Shown: positions 25,243-33,455 of the stretch, piece after piece | Layout: every line of letters starts with the position of its first letter | Numbering within the stretch: position 1 is the first letter of the stretch | Assembly: GCA_022508485.1 (NCBI GenBank) | Contig: JAFLVD010000004.1 | Coordinates: 1,495-65,494 of the forward strand | Source of the DNA: Clostridiales bacterium | GTDB taxonomy: Bacteria > Bacillota > Clostridia > Christensenellales > Pumilibacteraceae | Direction of reading: 5' to 3' | DNA: 64,000 nt | Position numbers and translations under genes: made by a program | The notes under the pieces: model-generated | Databases searched by the model: none | Seen by the model: only the letters and a program-made list of their open reading frames with translations | What the model was told of the DNA's origin: nothing

Positions 25243-25272
25243 ATTATAGTAGTTACACGCCGAATATGTCAA
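25243..25272 (-). promoter_or_regulatory. Promoter placed for a near-leaderless mRNA (export protein-glmS)
   Basis: On the minus strand: TTGACA, 18-bp spacer, TATAAT, ending 8 nt before the ATG at 25234. Divergent from the glmM promoter 36 bp away. Confidence 0.8.
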
Positions 25273-25308
25273 TCGAATTGAGGAAATAGGCGACTACGCG
25301 ATTATTTG

Positions 25309-25337
25309 TTGACACAAAGTGTTTAATATATTATAAT
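25309..25337 (+). promoter_or_regulatory. Sigma-A promoter of glmM
   Basis: TTGACA, 17-bp spacer, TATAAT, about 43 nt before the ATG. Confidence 0.8.
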
Positions 25338-25380
25338 TTCCGCATAAGATATTATATACATCACCCGATTGGAGGATAGA

Positions 25381-26670
25381 ATGGGTAAGTACTTCGGTAC
25401 AGACGGAATAAGAGGAAAGTACGGCGACAATCTCGACGCCGCGCTTGCGTACAAGGTGGGGCTTGCGATAGTGGCGTACTTCGGTAAGGGCGTGTGCGTT
25501 GTCGGCCGCGATACTCGCGTGTCCGGGCCGGAGATAGAGGAATCGCTTATAAGCGGACTTAAACGCGGCGGCGCGGAGGTATTGCAGGTGGGCGTTCTTC
25601 CCACGCCCGGTATCGCGCGCCTTGCTATGATGAACAACGCGCTTTGCGGCATAGTTATTTCCGCCTCGCACAATCCGCCCGAATACAACGGCATTAAAAT
25701 ATTCGACGGCAGCGGCGTTAAACTGTCAGAAGAGCAAGAGGGCAGTATCGAGTACTATATCGAAAATCCCACCGAGATGCGTGCGGTCGGTTCGGTAAGA
25801 AAAATCCCCGACGCGGCGCAAAAGTACATCGACTACCTCGTAGACGTTGTCGATACCGATATGACGGGCGCAAAGGTTTGGCTGGACTGCGGATACGGCG
25901 CGGCAGGCGTCGTCGCGAAGCAGGCGTTTGAAAAGCTGGGCGCCTCGGTAATGATGGAAAACTGCTCACTCCGCGGCGAAAAGATAAACTGCGGCTGCGG
26001 CGCGCTTCACCCCGATTACGTGCTTCACTCAATGGTAGGCACCGACTATAAGCTCGGCTTTGCGTACGACGGCGACGCCGACAGATTGTCGTTCGTCTTT
26101 GACGGAAAGGTTATGGACGGCGACTCTGTGCTTTATAACATCGGGCGCGACCTTACGCTTAAAGACAACGTGGTCGTAGGCACCGTTCTTACAAATACCG
26201 CGCTCGAGCGCAGGCTCGAAAAGGACGGGCGCAGGCTTATCCGCACCCCCGTCGGCGACAAGTATATTTGCGACCTCATGTTCAAAAAGGGGTACAACCT
26301 CGGCGGCGAGCAGAGCGGACACTATATCGTGTATCCGCACGCCACGACGGGCGACGGAATACTTTCGAGTATGATTATAACCAAAACGCTTTATAGCGGC
26401 GGCAAGCTCGGCGAGTTTTTGGAACTTAATCTGTTTCCGCAAAAAGCGATTGCGGAATACGCCGAGCAGTCCATTATGTACGAAAAGGAAATGGTGGGCT
26501 TAATAGAAGAGTACACGTCAAGGCTTTCGGGAATAGGCAGGCTTATTGTGAGAATGTCGGGCACCGAGCCGAAGGTACGGGTTATGTGCGAGTGCGAGGA
26601 CGCGCGCAAAATAGACGAGGTGCTTTCCGTTTTCCGTAAGTACATCAATTCGAGAAGGGTTAACCAGTAA
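25381..26670 (+). CDS. glmM: Phosphoglucosamine mutase
   Basis: 429 residues. The track's TTG is part of the Shine-Dalgarno (TTGGAGGATAGA-ATG), so the start is 25381. Converts glucosamine-6-phosphate to the 1-phosphate, the step after GlmS. Begins MGKYFGTDGIRGKYG; the phosphoserine loop is ISASHNPPEYNGIK (about residue 97), the metal loop is YDGDADRLSF (DGDADR), and the phosphate-binding RMSGTEPKVRV lies near the end. Slightly shorter than the usual 445-450 residues. It is divergent from the export protein-glmS operon, so the two GlcN-pathway genes share one 146-bp control region. Confidence 0.94.
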   Translation: MGKYFGTDGIRGKYGDNLDAALAYKVGLAIVAYFGKGVCVVGRDTRVSGPEIEESLISGLKRGGAEVLQVGVLPTPGIARLAMMNNALCGIVISASHNPPEYNGIKIFDGSGVKLSEEQEGSIEYYIENPTEMRAVGSVRKIPDAAQKYIDYLVDVVDTDMTGAKVWLDCGYGAAGVVAKQAFEKLGASVMMENCSLRGEKINCGCGALHPDYVLHSMVGTDYKLGFAYDGDADRLSFVFDGKVMDGDSVLYNIGRDLTLKDNVVVGTVLTNTALERRLEKDGRRLIRTPVGDKYICDLMFKKGYNLGGEQSGHYIVYPHATTGDGILSSMIITKTLYSGGKLGEFLELNLFPQKAIAEYAEQSIMYEKEMVGLIEEYTSRLSGIGRLIVRMSGTEPKVRVMCECEDARKIDEVLSVFRKYINSRRVNQ

Positions 26671-26748
26671 ATAGATTTTTGTTTCCGCTCGGGACGGCTT
26701 GCGACTACTCATCATTCCGAGCTTGTTTTTAACCCTCGGTCTGCGTTT

Positions 26749-26775
26749 AAAAAAGAGCCGAAAAGGCTCTTTTTT
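26749..26775 (+). terminator. Rho-independent terminator after glmM
   Basis: AAAAAAGAGCC / GGCTCTTTTTT stem with a GAAAA loop. The DNA from 26671 to 26748 shows no gene. Confidence 0.85.
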
Positions 26776-26850
26776 GTTTTAGACTTGAACCAAACGTCGA
26801 ACGAAAAAGCGGCAAATAGCTACAAAAAATGACTAAAGTGGCAAATAACA

Positions 26851-26880
26851 TTGACAACACCTTTAGGGATACTGTATAAT
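26851..26880 (+). promoter_or_regulatory. Sigma-A promoter of the nucleotide-sugar dehydratase
   Basis: TTGACA, 18-bp spacer, TATAAT, 34 nt before the ATG. Confidence 0.82.
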
Positions 26881-26914
26881 ATTAGTCGGTTTTGTAAAGC
26901 ATTTACGGAGTATT

Positions 26915-28990
26915 ATGTCGAAAGAGCAAAACAAGGACAATAAAAATAACGTCGAGAAAAAGAACAAGAACAAAATGCCCGACTTACAAGCTGTTTTTTC
27001 TCCGCGTTACCGTAACGTTATTTTAACGTTTTTGCTTGACGTGGCGCTTGTCGTCGGCTGTTTTTGGTTTGCTCGGTTTGTTATGTATTACAGCCCGGAC
27101 GTCAATCCGCCCCCGGGGTACTTGGATTTCGAGATTCCGCTCATGCTTATCATGGTGGCGGTGCCTATCTGTATGCTTGCGCTTTTCGACTGCTACAACG
27201 TCGTTTGGAAGTACGCCGGCAGGGTCGAGGTATTAAAATTCATCGCCTCGTACGTAACCTCGTTTATTGTTTTCGTTGTCGTAAGAATTATCGTTAACGA
27301 GTCGTTTAGGGCAGAGCTTTGGATGACGCAGATACTTTTGTTTGTGTTTTTCTGCTTTATGACGACGGGCGCGATAAGGTTTTTCCATATCGGCATAAGG
27401 TACGCAGAGTATATAAGAAAAGGCGTCGTTACGGAAGACGACGAGCAAAAAATGATCCGCACTATTATTATAGGGGCGGGCAATATCGGTACGGCGCTTC
27501 TTAACAGGTTTTTGGGCAACATTCAGGAAGGATATCTCCCCGTTGCGCTCGTCGACGACGACGAGGAAAAGCAGAACAGAACGATAAGCGGCGTTATAGT
27601 CGCAGGCGGTCTCGACCAAATAGACTCCATTGTCGAAACGTACGCGCCCGACACCTTTGTTATAGCTATTACAGAGCTTACCAAGTCGCAGTTAAAAAGC
27701 ATTTACGAGCGGCTCAGCAAGTTTAACATTCCCATTAAAATGCTGCCGCGCATAAGCGACGCGCAAGCGGAAGCCGGCTCGTCGCTCGAGCTTAGGGACA
27801 TAAAGATAGAATCGCTTCTCGGCAGGGACGAGTTTAAGGTAAAAACCGAGCTTGTCAATATGTGCGTTAAGGACAAAATAGTTATGGTAACGGGCGGCGC
27901 CGGGTCAATAGGCTCCGAGCTTTGCCGTCAGTCGCTTAACTTCGGCTGCAAACACCTTATTATTTTCGACCAGCACGAAAACGGAATGTTCAATATCGAT
28001 CAGGAGTTTTCCAAAGTTTACGACAAGTCGCGGTACACTCTCGTGGTGGGCACGGTTCGCGAGGCGGACAAGCTGCGTGAAACGCTTAATAAATTCAAGC
28101 CCGAAACGGTGTTCCACGCCGCGGCGTACAAGCACGTTCCCATGATGGAAATTGCGCCCACCGAGGCGATTAAAAACAACGTGTTCGGCACCAAAAACGT
28201 AATAGAGCAGTGCCAAAAGGCAGGAGTAAAGCGGTTCGTTTTGATTTCTACGGACAAGGCGGTTAACCCGGCAAACGTTATGGGTGCGTCCAAACGCCTT
28301 GCGGAAATGCTCGTTCAGACGAGGGCGGCGGACAGCTCTATGCAGATGGCGGCGGTGCGGTTCGGAAACGTTCTCGGTTCGAGCGGCTCGGTTATTCCCA
28401 CGTTCTTGCAGCAGATTCACGACGGCGGACCTGTAACGGTTACCGACAGAAACATAAAGCGCTACTTTATGACCATTCCGGAAGCGGTAAGGCTTGTTCT
28501 TCAAACGGGCGCGCTTGCGTCCAGCGGCGAGGTTTTCGTACTCGATATGGGCGAGCCGGTGTATATCTACGACCTTGCGTGCAGTCTTATCCGCCTTAAC
28601 GGCTACGTTCCAAACGAGGATATACAAATCGTCATTTCCGGGCTTAGGCCGGGCGAAAAGCTTTTCGAAGAGCTGCGCTACGATAAAGAGGACGTGGACA
28701 AAACGCTTCACGACGGCATTTTCGTTACCAAGCTCGAAAAAATCGACCGCAAAAAATTCGATAAGAATATCGAAGAGCTTAAAAAGCTCGCGTTTGCCGA
28801 GGACGAGGAAGGCGTCGAGAAAAAGGTGTTTTCAATCGTTCCGTCCGGCGCGAGAGAGCAGGCCATAAGGGAAAGGGAATCTTCTCTCCGCGCCGCAATG
28901 GCGGAGGCTGGCATGACGGACGAACATAATGACGTTGCCGAACAGCCGAGCGAAAATCTCGAGCAGTCTGTGGCAAAAGTTTCCGCATAG
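26915..28990 (+). CDS. Membrane UDP-sugar 4,6-dehydratase (CapD/PglF/WbpM type)
   Basis: 691 residues. A basic N-terminus of about 30 residues and four membrane helices (about 40-170) precede a first Rossmann-like domain (GAGNIGTALLNRF, about 189) and a catalytic SDR domain (VTGGAGSIGSELCRQ, about 330). In the active-site motif TDKAVNPANVMGASKRLAE the usual YxxxK Tyr is Met, as in WbpM/PglF relatives that dehydrate UDP-GlcNAc. These enzymes start synthesis of amino- or deoxy-sugars for surface polysaccharide or glycoprotein. An acidic tail of about 60 residues follows. ACGGAG gives a good ribosome site. uppP follows after 69 nt, consistent with an envelope-glycan context. Confidence 0.85.
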   Translation: MSKEQNKDNKNNVEKKNKNKMPDLQAVFSPRYRNVILTFLLDVALVVGCFWFARFVMYYSPDVNPPPGYLDFEIPLMLIMVAVPICMLALFDCYNVVWKYAGRVEVLKFIASYVTSFIVFVVVRIIVNESFRAELWMTQILLFVFFCFMTTGAIRFFHIGIRYAEYIRKGVVTEDDEQKMIRTIIIGAGNIGTALLNRFLGNIQEGYLPVALVDDDEEKQNRTISGVIVAGGLDQIDSIVETYAPDTFVIAITELTKSQLKSIYERLSKFNIPIKMLPRISDAQAEAGSSLELRDIKIESLLGRDEFKVKTELVNMCVKDKIVMVTGGAGSIGSELCRQSLNFGCKHLIIFDQHENGMFNIDQEFSKVYDKSRYTLVVGTVREADKLRETLNKFKPETVFHAAAYKHVPMMEIAPTEAIKNNVFGTKNVIEQCQKAGVKRFVLISTDKAVNPANVMGASKRLAEMLVQTRAADSSMQMAAVRFGNVLGSSGSVIPTFLQQIHDGGPVTVTDRNIKRYFMTIPEAVRLVLQTGALASSGEVFVLDMGEPVYIYDLACSLIRLNGYVPNEDIQIVISGLRPGEKLFEELRYDKEDVDKTLHDGIFVTKLEKIDRKKFDKNIEELKKLAFAEDEEGVEKKVFSIVPSGAREQAIRERESSLRAAMAEAGMTDEHNDVAEQPSENLEQSVAKVSA

Positions 28991-29059
28991 CGGAATAAAT
29001 CGCCGTATTTTTTAATAAACATTAGGTGGCAAAATATACTGGCCTTCGGAGGTCGTAAG

Positions 29060-29866
29060 TTGAGTATGGTATGGTGGCAAGCCATGGTTTTGGGGCTTGT
29101 TCAAGGATTTACCGAATTTTTACCGGTTTCGTCGAGCGGACATCTTATTCTCGTTCGAGAATTGATGGGGCTTAACTCGACCGTAAATTCCGCGTATAAC
29201 CGTTTTTTCGACATAGCGGTGCACGTCGGTACGCTTGTTGCCGTCGCTATCGTGCTGTATAAAGATATATTGGGGCTTTTCCGTAAGCCGTTTAAGCGCC
29301 TTTTAATGCTTATAGTCGCGACCGTTCCTGCGGTCGTCGTCGGCTTCTCTTTGGAAAAAACGGGCGTTATCGACGAGTATTTTTCCTCGGCGCGGTATCT
29401 ATGCTTTTTCTTCCTGTTTACCGCGGTTATAATGCTCGTAAGCGAAATTGTCGCTAAGCGCACAAAAAAGAAAAAAGATTTATCGTGGGGCGGTGCCGTC
29501 GCTATGGGCGTAATGCAGGGGATAGGAGTGTTCCCCGGCGTTTCGAGATCGGGTTCTACCATATTCGGCGGAACGGTTACCGGCACGGACACCAAGCAGG
29601 TTGCAACGTTTTCGTTTTTAATGAGCATACCTGTTATTCTCGGTTCTTTGCTTTTGGACGTTATCTCGATAGGGGGCAGCGGTGCGCTCGGCTCGGCGGA
29701 CTGGTTTAATATTGTCGTCGGTATGTTAACGGCGTTCGCTTCGGGATATTTTTCGGTGCGCGTAATGCTTAAACTGATAGAAAAAGCCAATTTTAAGTGG
29801 TTTTCGCTCTATCTGTTTATCGTTTCCGTACTTACTTTTTCGTTCTGTTTCGTGCCTTCGCTTTAA
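29060..29866 (+). CDS. uppP: Undecaprenyl-diphosphatase
   Basis: 268 residues from a TTG, 7 nt after GGAGG; the ATG two codons on is too far for ideal spacing. Membrane enzyme that recycles the C55 carrier lipid for peptidoglycan and polysaccharide synthesis; overexpression of the family confers bacitracin tolerance. Recognised by VQGFTEFLPVSSSGHLIL near residue 15 and GVFPGVSRSGSTI near residue 155, the two halves of the catalytic site, within about eight membrane segments. Sits between a glycan dehydratase and ddl, both using this lineage's wall pathway. Confidence 0.93.
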   Translation: MSMVWWQAMVLGLVQGFTEFLPVSSSGHLILVRELMGLNSTVNSAYNRFFDIAVHVGTLVAVAIVLYKDILGLFRKPFKRLLMLIVATVPAVVVGFSLEKTGVIDEYFSSARYLCFFFLFTAVIMLVSEIVAKRTKKKKDLSWGGAVAMGVMQGIGVFPGVSRSGSTIFGGTVTGTDTKQVATFSFLMSIPVILGSLLLDVISIGGSGALGSADWFNIVVGMLTAFASGYFSVRVMLKLIEKANFKWFSLYLFIVSVLTFSFCFVPSL

Positions 29867-29872
29867 AAACTC

Positions 29873-29904
29873 TTCACAACAAGGTAACGGCAATCATATA
29901 CAAT
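29873..29904 (+). promoter_or_regulatory. Promoter placed for a leaderless mRNA (ddl)
   Basis: TTCACA, then TACAAT with a 20-bp spacer (or TATACA with 18). The -10 region ends 6 nt before the ATG at 29911. Confidence 0.55.
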
Positions 29905-29910
29905 CGGTGT

Positions 29911-30981
29911 ATGATTGCTGTTTTTTTCGGTGGAAGATCGTGCGAGCACGACATCAGTATAATAACGGGACTTCAAGCGCTGTCCGCGTGTAAAAGAGCG
30001 GCCGTCGGCGTGTACATAGACGGCGACGGTATTTGGCACGCGAGCGATTCGTTCGACAGCGTTAACGCGGTCAGAAACGGCAGGTTTAAAGCAAAGACAG
30101 TGCATATCCGTCCGGGCGAACCGTACTTGTACTGTAAGAACCGCAGGCTGTATAAAATAAGCGCCGCGCTGTTATGTATGCACGGAATGTTCGGCGAGGA
30201 CGGAAGCCTTCAAGGCCTTCTCGAGCTAAGCGGAATTCCGTACACTGGAAGCGGAATTCTGCCGTCCGCAATCGGCATGAACAAGCTTTACAGCAAGCGC
30301 GTTTTCGAGGCGGCCGGGCTTAAAGTTTTGCCGTACGAGGCCGTTACTCGCGACAGCTATTTGTCCGACCCTCTCGCCGCGGTAAAACCGATACTCGATA
30401 AAATTCCGTTCCCCATGATAGTCAAGCCGTGCAACCTCGGAAGCTCGATCGGAATAAGTATGGCTGATAATCTAAACGACTTGTATTCGGCGCTTCGTAT
30501 CGCGTTCGAGTGGGACGACGTTGCCGTCGTCGAAAAGGCGCTCGTCGGTTTTACCGAGGTTAACTGCGCCGTACTCGGCGACGAGGACTGCACCCCGTCC
30601 GAAACCGAACAGCCCGTCGGCTGGAAAAGCTTTTTGACTTTTTCGGATAAGTACTCGGGCGACGTGAAGTCATCCCGGCACAAAATCCCTGCGGATATAG
30701 GAATAGAGAAAAACGAAGAGGTTAAAGAGCTTGCCGTAGCCGCGTTTAAGGCGGTGGGGTGTTCCGGGGTTGCGAGGATAGATTTTCTTATTAAGGACGA
30801 CGATATTTACATAAACGAGATAAACACAATCCCCGGCTCTTTGTCGTGCGCGCTGTTCCGCGGCGATATGAACTTTTCCACGCTTATCGAAAGGCTTATA
30901 GAAATAGCCGAAAAACGCAAAAAGCGGTCGGATAGGCTAAGGCGCATGTACACTCCGCCCGAGCCGATAATAGGAAAGTAA
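29911..30981 (+). CDS. ddl: D-alanine-D-alanine ligase
   Basis: 356 residues. The track's frame starts inside uppP; the genuine N-terminus is MIAVFFGGRSCEHDISI at 29911, the standard ATP-grasp opening. Further signatures: LLCMHGMFGEDGSLQGLLELSGIPYTGSG, PMIVKPCNLGSSIGI, SRHKIPADI, CSGVARIDF and the metal/product loop INEINTIPGSL. Makes the D-Ala-D-Ala dipeptide of peptidoglycan. The C-terminal residues (RLRRMYTPPEPIIGK) are basic. There is no Shine-Dalgarno; the start lies just downstream of a -10 box, suggesting leaderless translation. Confidence 0.92.
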   Translation: MIAVFFGGRSCEHDISIITGLQALSACKRAAVGVYIDGDGIWHASDSFDSVNAVRNGRFKAKTVHIRPGEPYLYCKNRRLYKISAALLCMHGMFGEDGSLQGLLELSGIPYTGSGILPSAIGMNKLYSKRVFEAAGLKVLPYEAVTRDSYLSDPLAAVKPILDKIPFPMIVKPCNLGSSIGISMADNLNDLYSALRIAFEWDDVAVVEKALVGFTEVNCAVLGDEDCTPSETEQPVGWKSFLTFSDKYSGDVKSSRHKIPADIGIEKNEEVKELAVAAFKAVGCSGVARIDFLIKDDDIYINEINTIPGSLSCALFRGDMNFSTLIERLIEIAEKRKKRSDRLRRMYTPPEPIIGK

Positions 30982-30998
30982 AAATACAGTAAAGTCAA

Positions 30999-31023
30999 AA
31001 CGCCGAGTATGTCGGCGTTTTTT
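30999..31023 (+). terminator. Rho-independent terminator after ddl
   Basis: AACGCCGA / TCGGCGTT stem, GTATG loop, then a T run. Confidence 0.8.
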
Positions 31024-31080
31024 GTCATATTGACAATTCTTTCCTCATACAATTTTAGCATTGAAGGAAAGGAGACTGTT

Positions 31081-32544
31081 ATGAGAAAGAAAATCACAGC
31101 TATTATTCTTGCCGCCGCAGTGTCGCTGCCGCTTGCCGCATGCTCGCCGGCACAAGAGGAAGGACGGACGGTTTACTCTATAAACGCGACGCTTTCCGCG
31201 GACAACGTGCTTACCGCTCAGGTGAGCGTCGATTATCTTAACAATACCGACGTTTCGCAGAACGAGCTGTGGTTTAACCTTTATCCAAACGCATACCGCG
31301 AGGGCGCTAAGTTCTGTCCCATTCCGGCGGACAAAATAATCTCGGCGTACCCTAACGGGCGGAGTTACGCAAAGCTCGATATCGAATCGGTTGCGGTAGG
31401 TGGAAAGCAGGTAGAGTATAGGGTAGGCGGCGAGGACGAAAACGTGCTGATTGTACCGCTCGATTCTTCGCTCGAGCCTACCGACAGAGTTAACGTGGAC
31501 GTAGAATACACGCTTAAACTTCCAAACGTAAAGCATCGACTCGGCTATACTAATAAGTCGGTTAACCTTGCCAACTTTTATCCGATAGCGTGCGTATACA
31601 GCGGCGGCGAGTTTATAGCCGACCCGTACTATTCGGTGGGCGATCCGTTTTACAGCGAGTGCGCCGACTACAACGTTACTCTTTCCGTACCGAGCAAGTT
31701 TACCGGCGCGTTTACCGGCGAGGTGAAAAGCGTAAACGAAGCCGAGGACGGCAAAATCTTCGTGATAAAGGCAAACAACGTTCGCGACTTTGCGGCCGTA
31801 ATCGGCGAGTACGAAAAGGCGAGCGGACTTGCCGGAACCACCGTCGTAAACTATTACTACTATTCGGATACCGCGCCGGAAAAAGCGCTTAACACCGCGA
31901 TAGACGCCATTAACGTGTTTTCCGATATGTTCGGCGCGTACCCGTATCCCGAATATTCGGTGGTGCAGACCTCGTTTACTCACGGCGGAATGGAATATCC
32001 CAACCTTTCCATGATTTCCGACGCGTATGTATCGGACGCATACAACGACATAATCGTTCACGAAACGGCGCACCAATGGTGGTACGGCGTCGTAGGCAAC
32101 GACGAGGTTAGGTGCGCCTGGCTCGACGAAGGGCTTACCGAGTATTCGACCATGCTCTTTTACGAAAAGGCGGACGGGTATAATTACACCTTCGACGCAA
32201 AGCGTGCGGACGCGCTCGCGGCTTACATGTTGTACTGCGAAACGTATAAAAACAACGGACTCGGCGACACTTCCATGAACCGCGCAATCAACGAGTACGA
32301 GGGCGATATCGAGTATTCGTACATGACGTACGTAAAGGGCGCGCTTATGCTCGACGACGTAAGAAACGCGGTGGGCGACGCGGCGTTCTTTAAGGGAATA
32401 AAAAACTACTACCGCGATAATAAGTACAAAATCGCGCGCCCCGAGCATCTTATAGGCGCAATCGAAAAAACGTCGAGAAAAAAGGTGGGCGAGCTGTTCG
32501 ACTCGTGGCTTAAAGGTAACGTAAAGCTGTATTCCAAAAACTGA
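31081..32544 (+). CDS. M1-family zinc metallopeptidase lipoprotein
   Basis: 487 residues. The track begins upstream; AAAGGAG directly before the ATG at 31081 and the signal peptide fix the start. Signal MRKKITAIILAAAVSLPLAAC is a lipobox, so the enzyme is anchored outside the cell. An N-terminal beta-sandwich precedes the gluzincin domain: GGMEYPNLSMI (exopeptidase-like GxMEN variant), HETAHQWWYG (HExxH) and DEGLTEYSTM with the third zinc ligand Glu 19 residues on. It is shorter than true aminopeptidase N and lacks the C-terminal helical domain, like other compact bacterial M1 proteins. Substrate unknown, probably peptides outside the membrane. Confidence 0.85.
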   Translation: MRKKITAIILAAAVSLPLAACSPAQEEGRTVYSINATLSADNVLTAQVSVDYLNNTDVSQNELWFNLYPNAYREGAKFCPIPADKIISAYPNGRSYAKLDIESVAVGGKQVEYRVGGEDENVLIVPLDSSLEPTDRVNVDVEYTLKLPNVKHRLGYTNKSVNLANFYPIACVYSGGEFIADPYYSVGDPFYSECADYNVTLSVPSKFTGAFTGEVKSVNEAEDGKIFVIKANNVRDFAAVIGEYEKASGLAGTTVVNYYYYSDTAPEKALNTAIDAINVFSDMFGAYPYPEYSVVQTSFTHGGMEYPNLSMISDAYVSDAYNDIIVHETAHQWWYGVVGNDEVRCAWLDEGLTEYSTMLFYEKADGYNYTFDAKRADALAAYMLYCETYKNNGLGDTSMNRAINEYEGDIEYSYMTYVKGALMLDDVRNAVGDAAFFKGIKNYYRDNKYKIARPEHLIGAIEKTSRKKVGELFDSWLKGNVKLYSKN

Positions 32545-32596
32545 GCGAAACAGTAAATATCGTTTTCTACACTTTTCGACATAATTTAACAGCAAG

Positions 32597-32625
32597 TTAT
32601 GCACTTTTGCACATAGTTATGCACA
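32597..32625 (+). repeat. Direct repeat AGTTATGCAC (DnaA-box-like) before the amidase
   Basis: TTATGCACT at 32597-32605 and TTATGCACA at 32617-32625 are exactly 20 bp apart (two helical turns). A third TGCAC core lies between them at 32608-32612. The second copy fits the DnaA consensus TTATNCACA. Confidence 0.6.
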
Positions 32626-32636
32626 TTTCATAGTAT
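32607..32636 (+). promoter_or_regulatory. Possible promoter of the CwlD-like gene
   Basis: TTGCAC, 18-bp spacer, TAGTAT, 9 nt before the ATG. Overlaps the TTATGCAC repeats, so a protein bound there would block it. The boxes are weak matches. Confidence 0.4.
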
Positions 32637-32645
32637 GGGGATCGT

Positions 32646-33338
32646 ATGCCGTTTATCACGATAAAAAGAAAGACTGTTGCAGTTATACTTGTTCTTGTTC
32701 TCGCCGTCGTAGCCGTTGCGGCTACGGCGGCGTCCGTCATTACCTCTACGCGCGCCGAAAACGGCGTTACGATAGTAATCGACCCCGGACACGGCGGCGC
32801 GGACGGTGGCGTGGTTGGAAGATCGACGGGCACTAAGGAGAGCGATATTAACCTTTCCGTCGCCAAGTATCTTGCCGACTACTTTAAAAAGAGCGGTTAC
32901 AACGCCGTGCTTACGAGAAACGATATGGGTTCCGTAGAGGGCGCGGTAAAATACAGCAAACGCGGCGATATGAAGGCGCGGCGGCAAATTGTTGAAAAGT
33001 GCTCGCCCGACCTTGTTATCAGCGTACACTGCAATTCCTATCCTATGGAATCGGTGTCAGGTGCGCAGGTTTTTTATTCTAAAAGCGCAACGCTCGGAAA
33101 GCAGTTTGCGGACACCGTTCAGGGCTACTTTAACGAGGTGCTGAACAAAAAGGCGCGCAGCGCCGCGGTGGGCGACTATTACATACTTAACTGTACGGAG
33201 TACCCGTCTATACTTTGCGAATGCGGCTTTTTGTCCAACCGCGAGGACGAAAAAAATTTAATTACGGCGTCCTATCAGGAAAAGGTCGCTTACACGATTT
33301 TTTCGGCGGTCAATTCGGTTTTTTACGACAAGGCATAG
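32646..33338 (+). CDS. cwlD: N-acetylmuramoyl-L-alanine amidase (Amidase_3, CwlD-like)
   Basis: 230 residues with an N-terminal membrane anchor (about 10-32) and one catalytic domain. Zinc ligands of the family are visible: His in IDPGHGGADGG, Glu in TKESDINLSVA, His in LVISVHCNSY; the catalytic Glu is in ILCECGFLSN. There is no SH3 or LysM wall-binding domain. Length and anchor match CwlD (about 237), which strips peptides so that muramic delta-lactam can form in spore cortex; gpr elsewhere in the window supports sporulation. A general cell-separation amidase remains possible. Confidence 0.78.
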   Translation: MPFITIKRKTVAVILVLVLAVVAVAATAASVITSTRAENGVTIVIDPGHGGADGGVVGRSTGTKESDINLSVAKYLADYFKKSGYNAVLTRNDMGSVEGAVKYSKRGDMKARRQIVEKCSPDLVISVHCNSYPMESVSGAQVFYSKSATLGKQFADTVQGYFNEVLNKKARSAAVGDYYILNCTEYPSILCECGFLSNREDEKNLITASYQEKVAYTIFSAVNSVFYDKA

Positions 33339-33373
33339 AGGGTTTGCTCTATCCGCGTAATTTAAAAAATAAC

Positions 33374-33402
33374 TTGCAAAATTTGCCGCCGTGTGATATA
33401 CT
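33374..33402 (+). promoter_or_regulatory. Sigma-A promoter of the shikimate operon
   Basis: TTGCAA, 17-bp spacer, TATACT, leaving a leader of about 47 nt with a GCGC-TTT-GCGC hairpin before tyrA. Confidence 0.75.
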
Positions 33403-33455
33403 CTAATCGGTGAAGTGTGCGCTTTGCGCGCTAAATCTTTCGCCTAAGAGTATCG

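Noticed and set aside
29797-29910. Longer ddl start given by the ORF track
   Set aside because: It lies inside uppP and adds residues that no D-Ala-D-Ala ligase has; the family N-terminus starts at 29911.
31045-32604. 519-residue minus-strand ORF opposite the M1 peptidase
   Set aside because: Arg/Val/His-rich shadow frame of a well-supported peptidase gene; many similar long antisense frames occur in this genome because of its codon bias.
32590-32640. Replication origin at the DnaA-like boxes
   Set aside because: Only two good boxes, no AT-rich unwinding element cluster and no dnaA, dnaN or gyr genes nearby.
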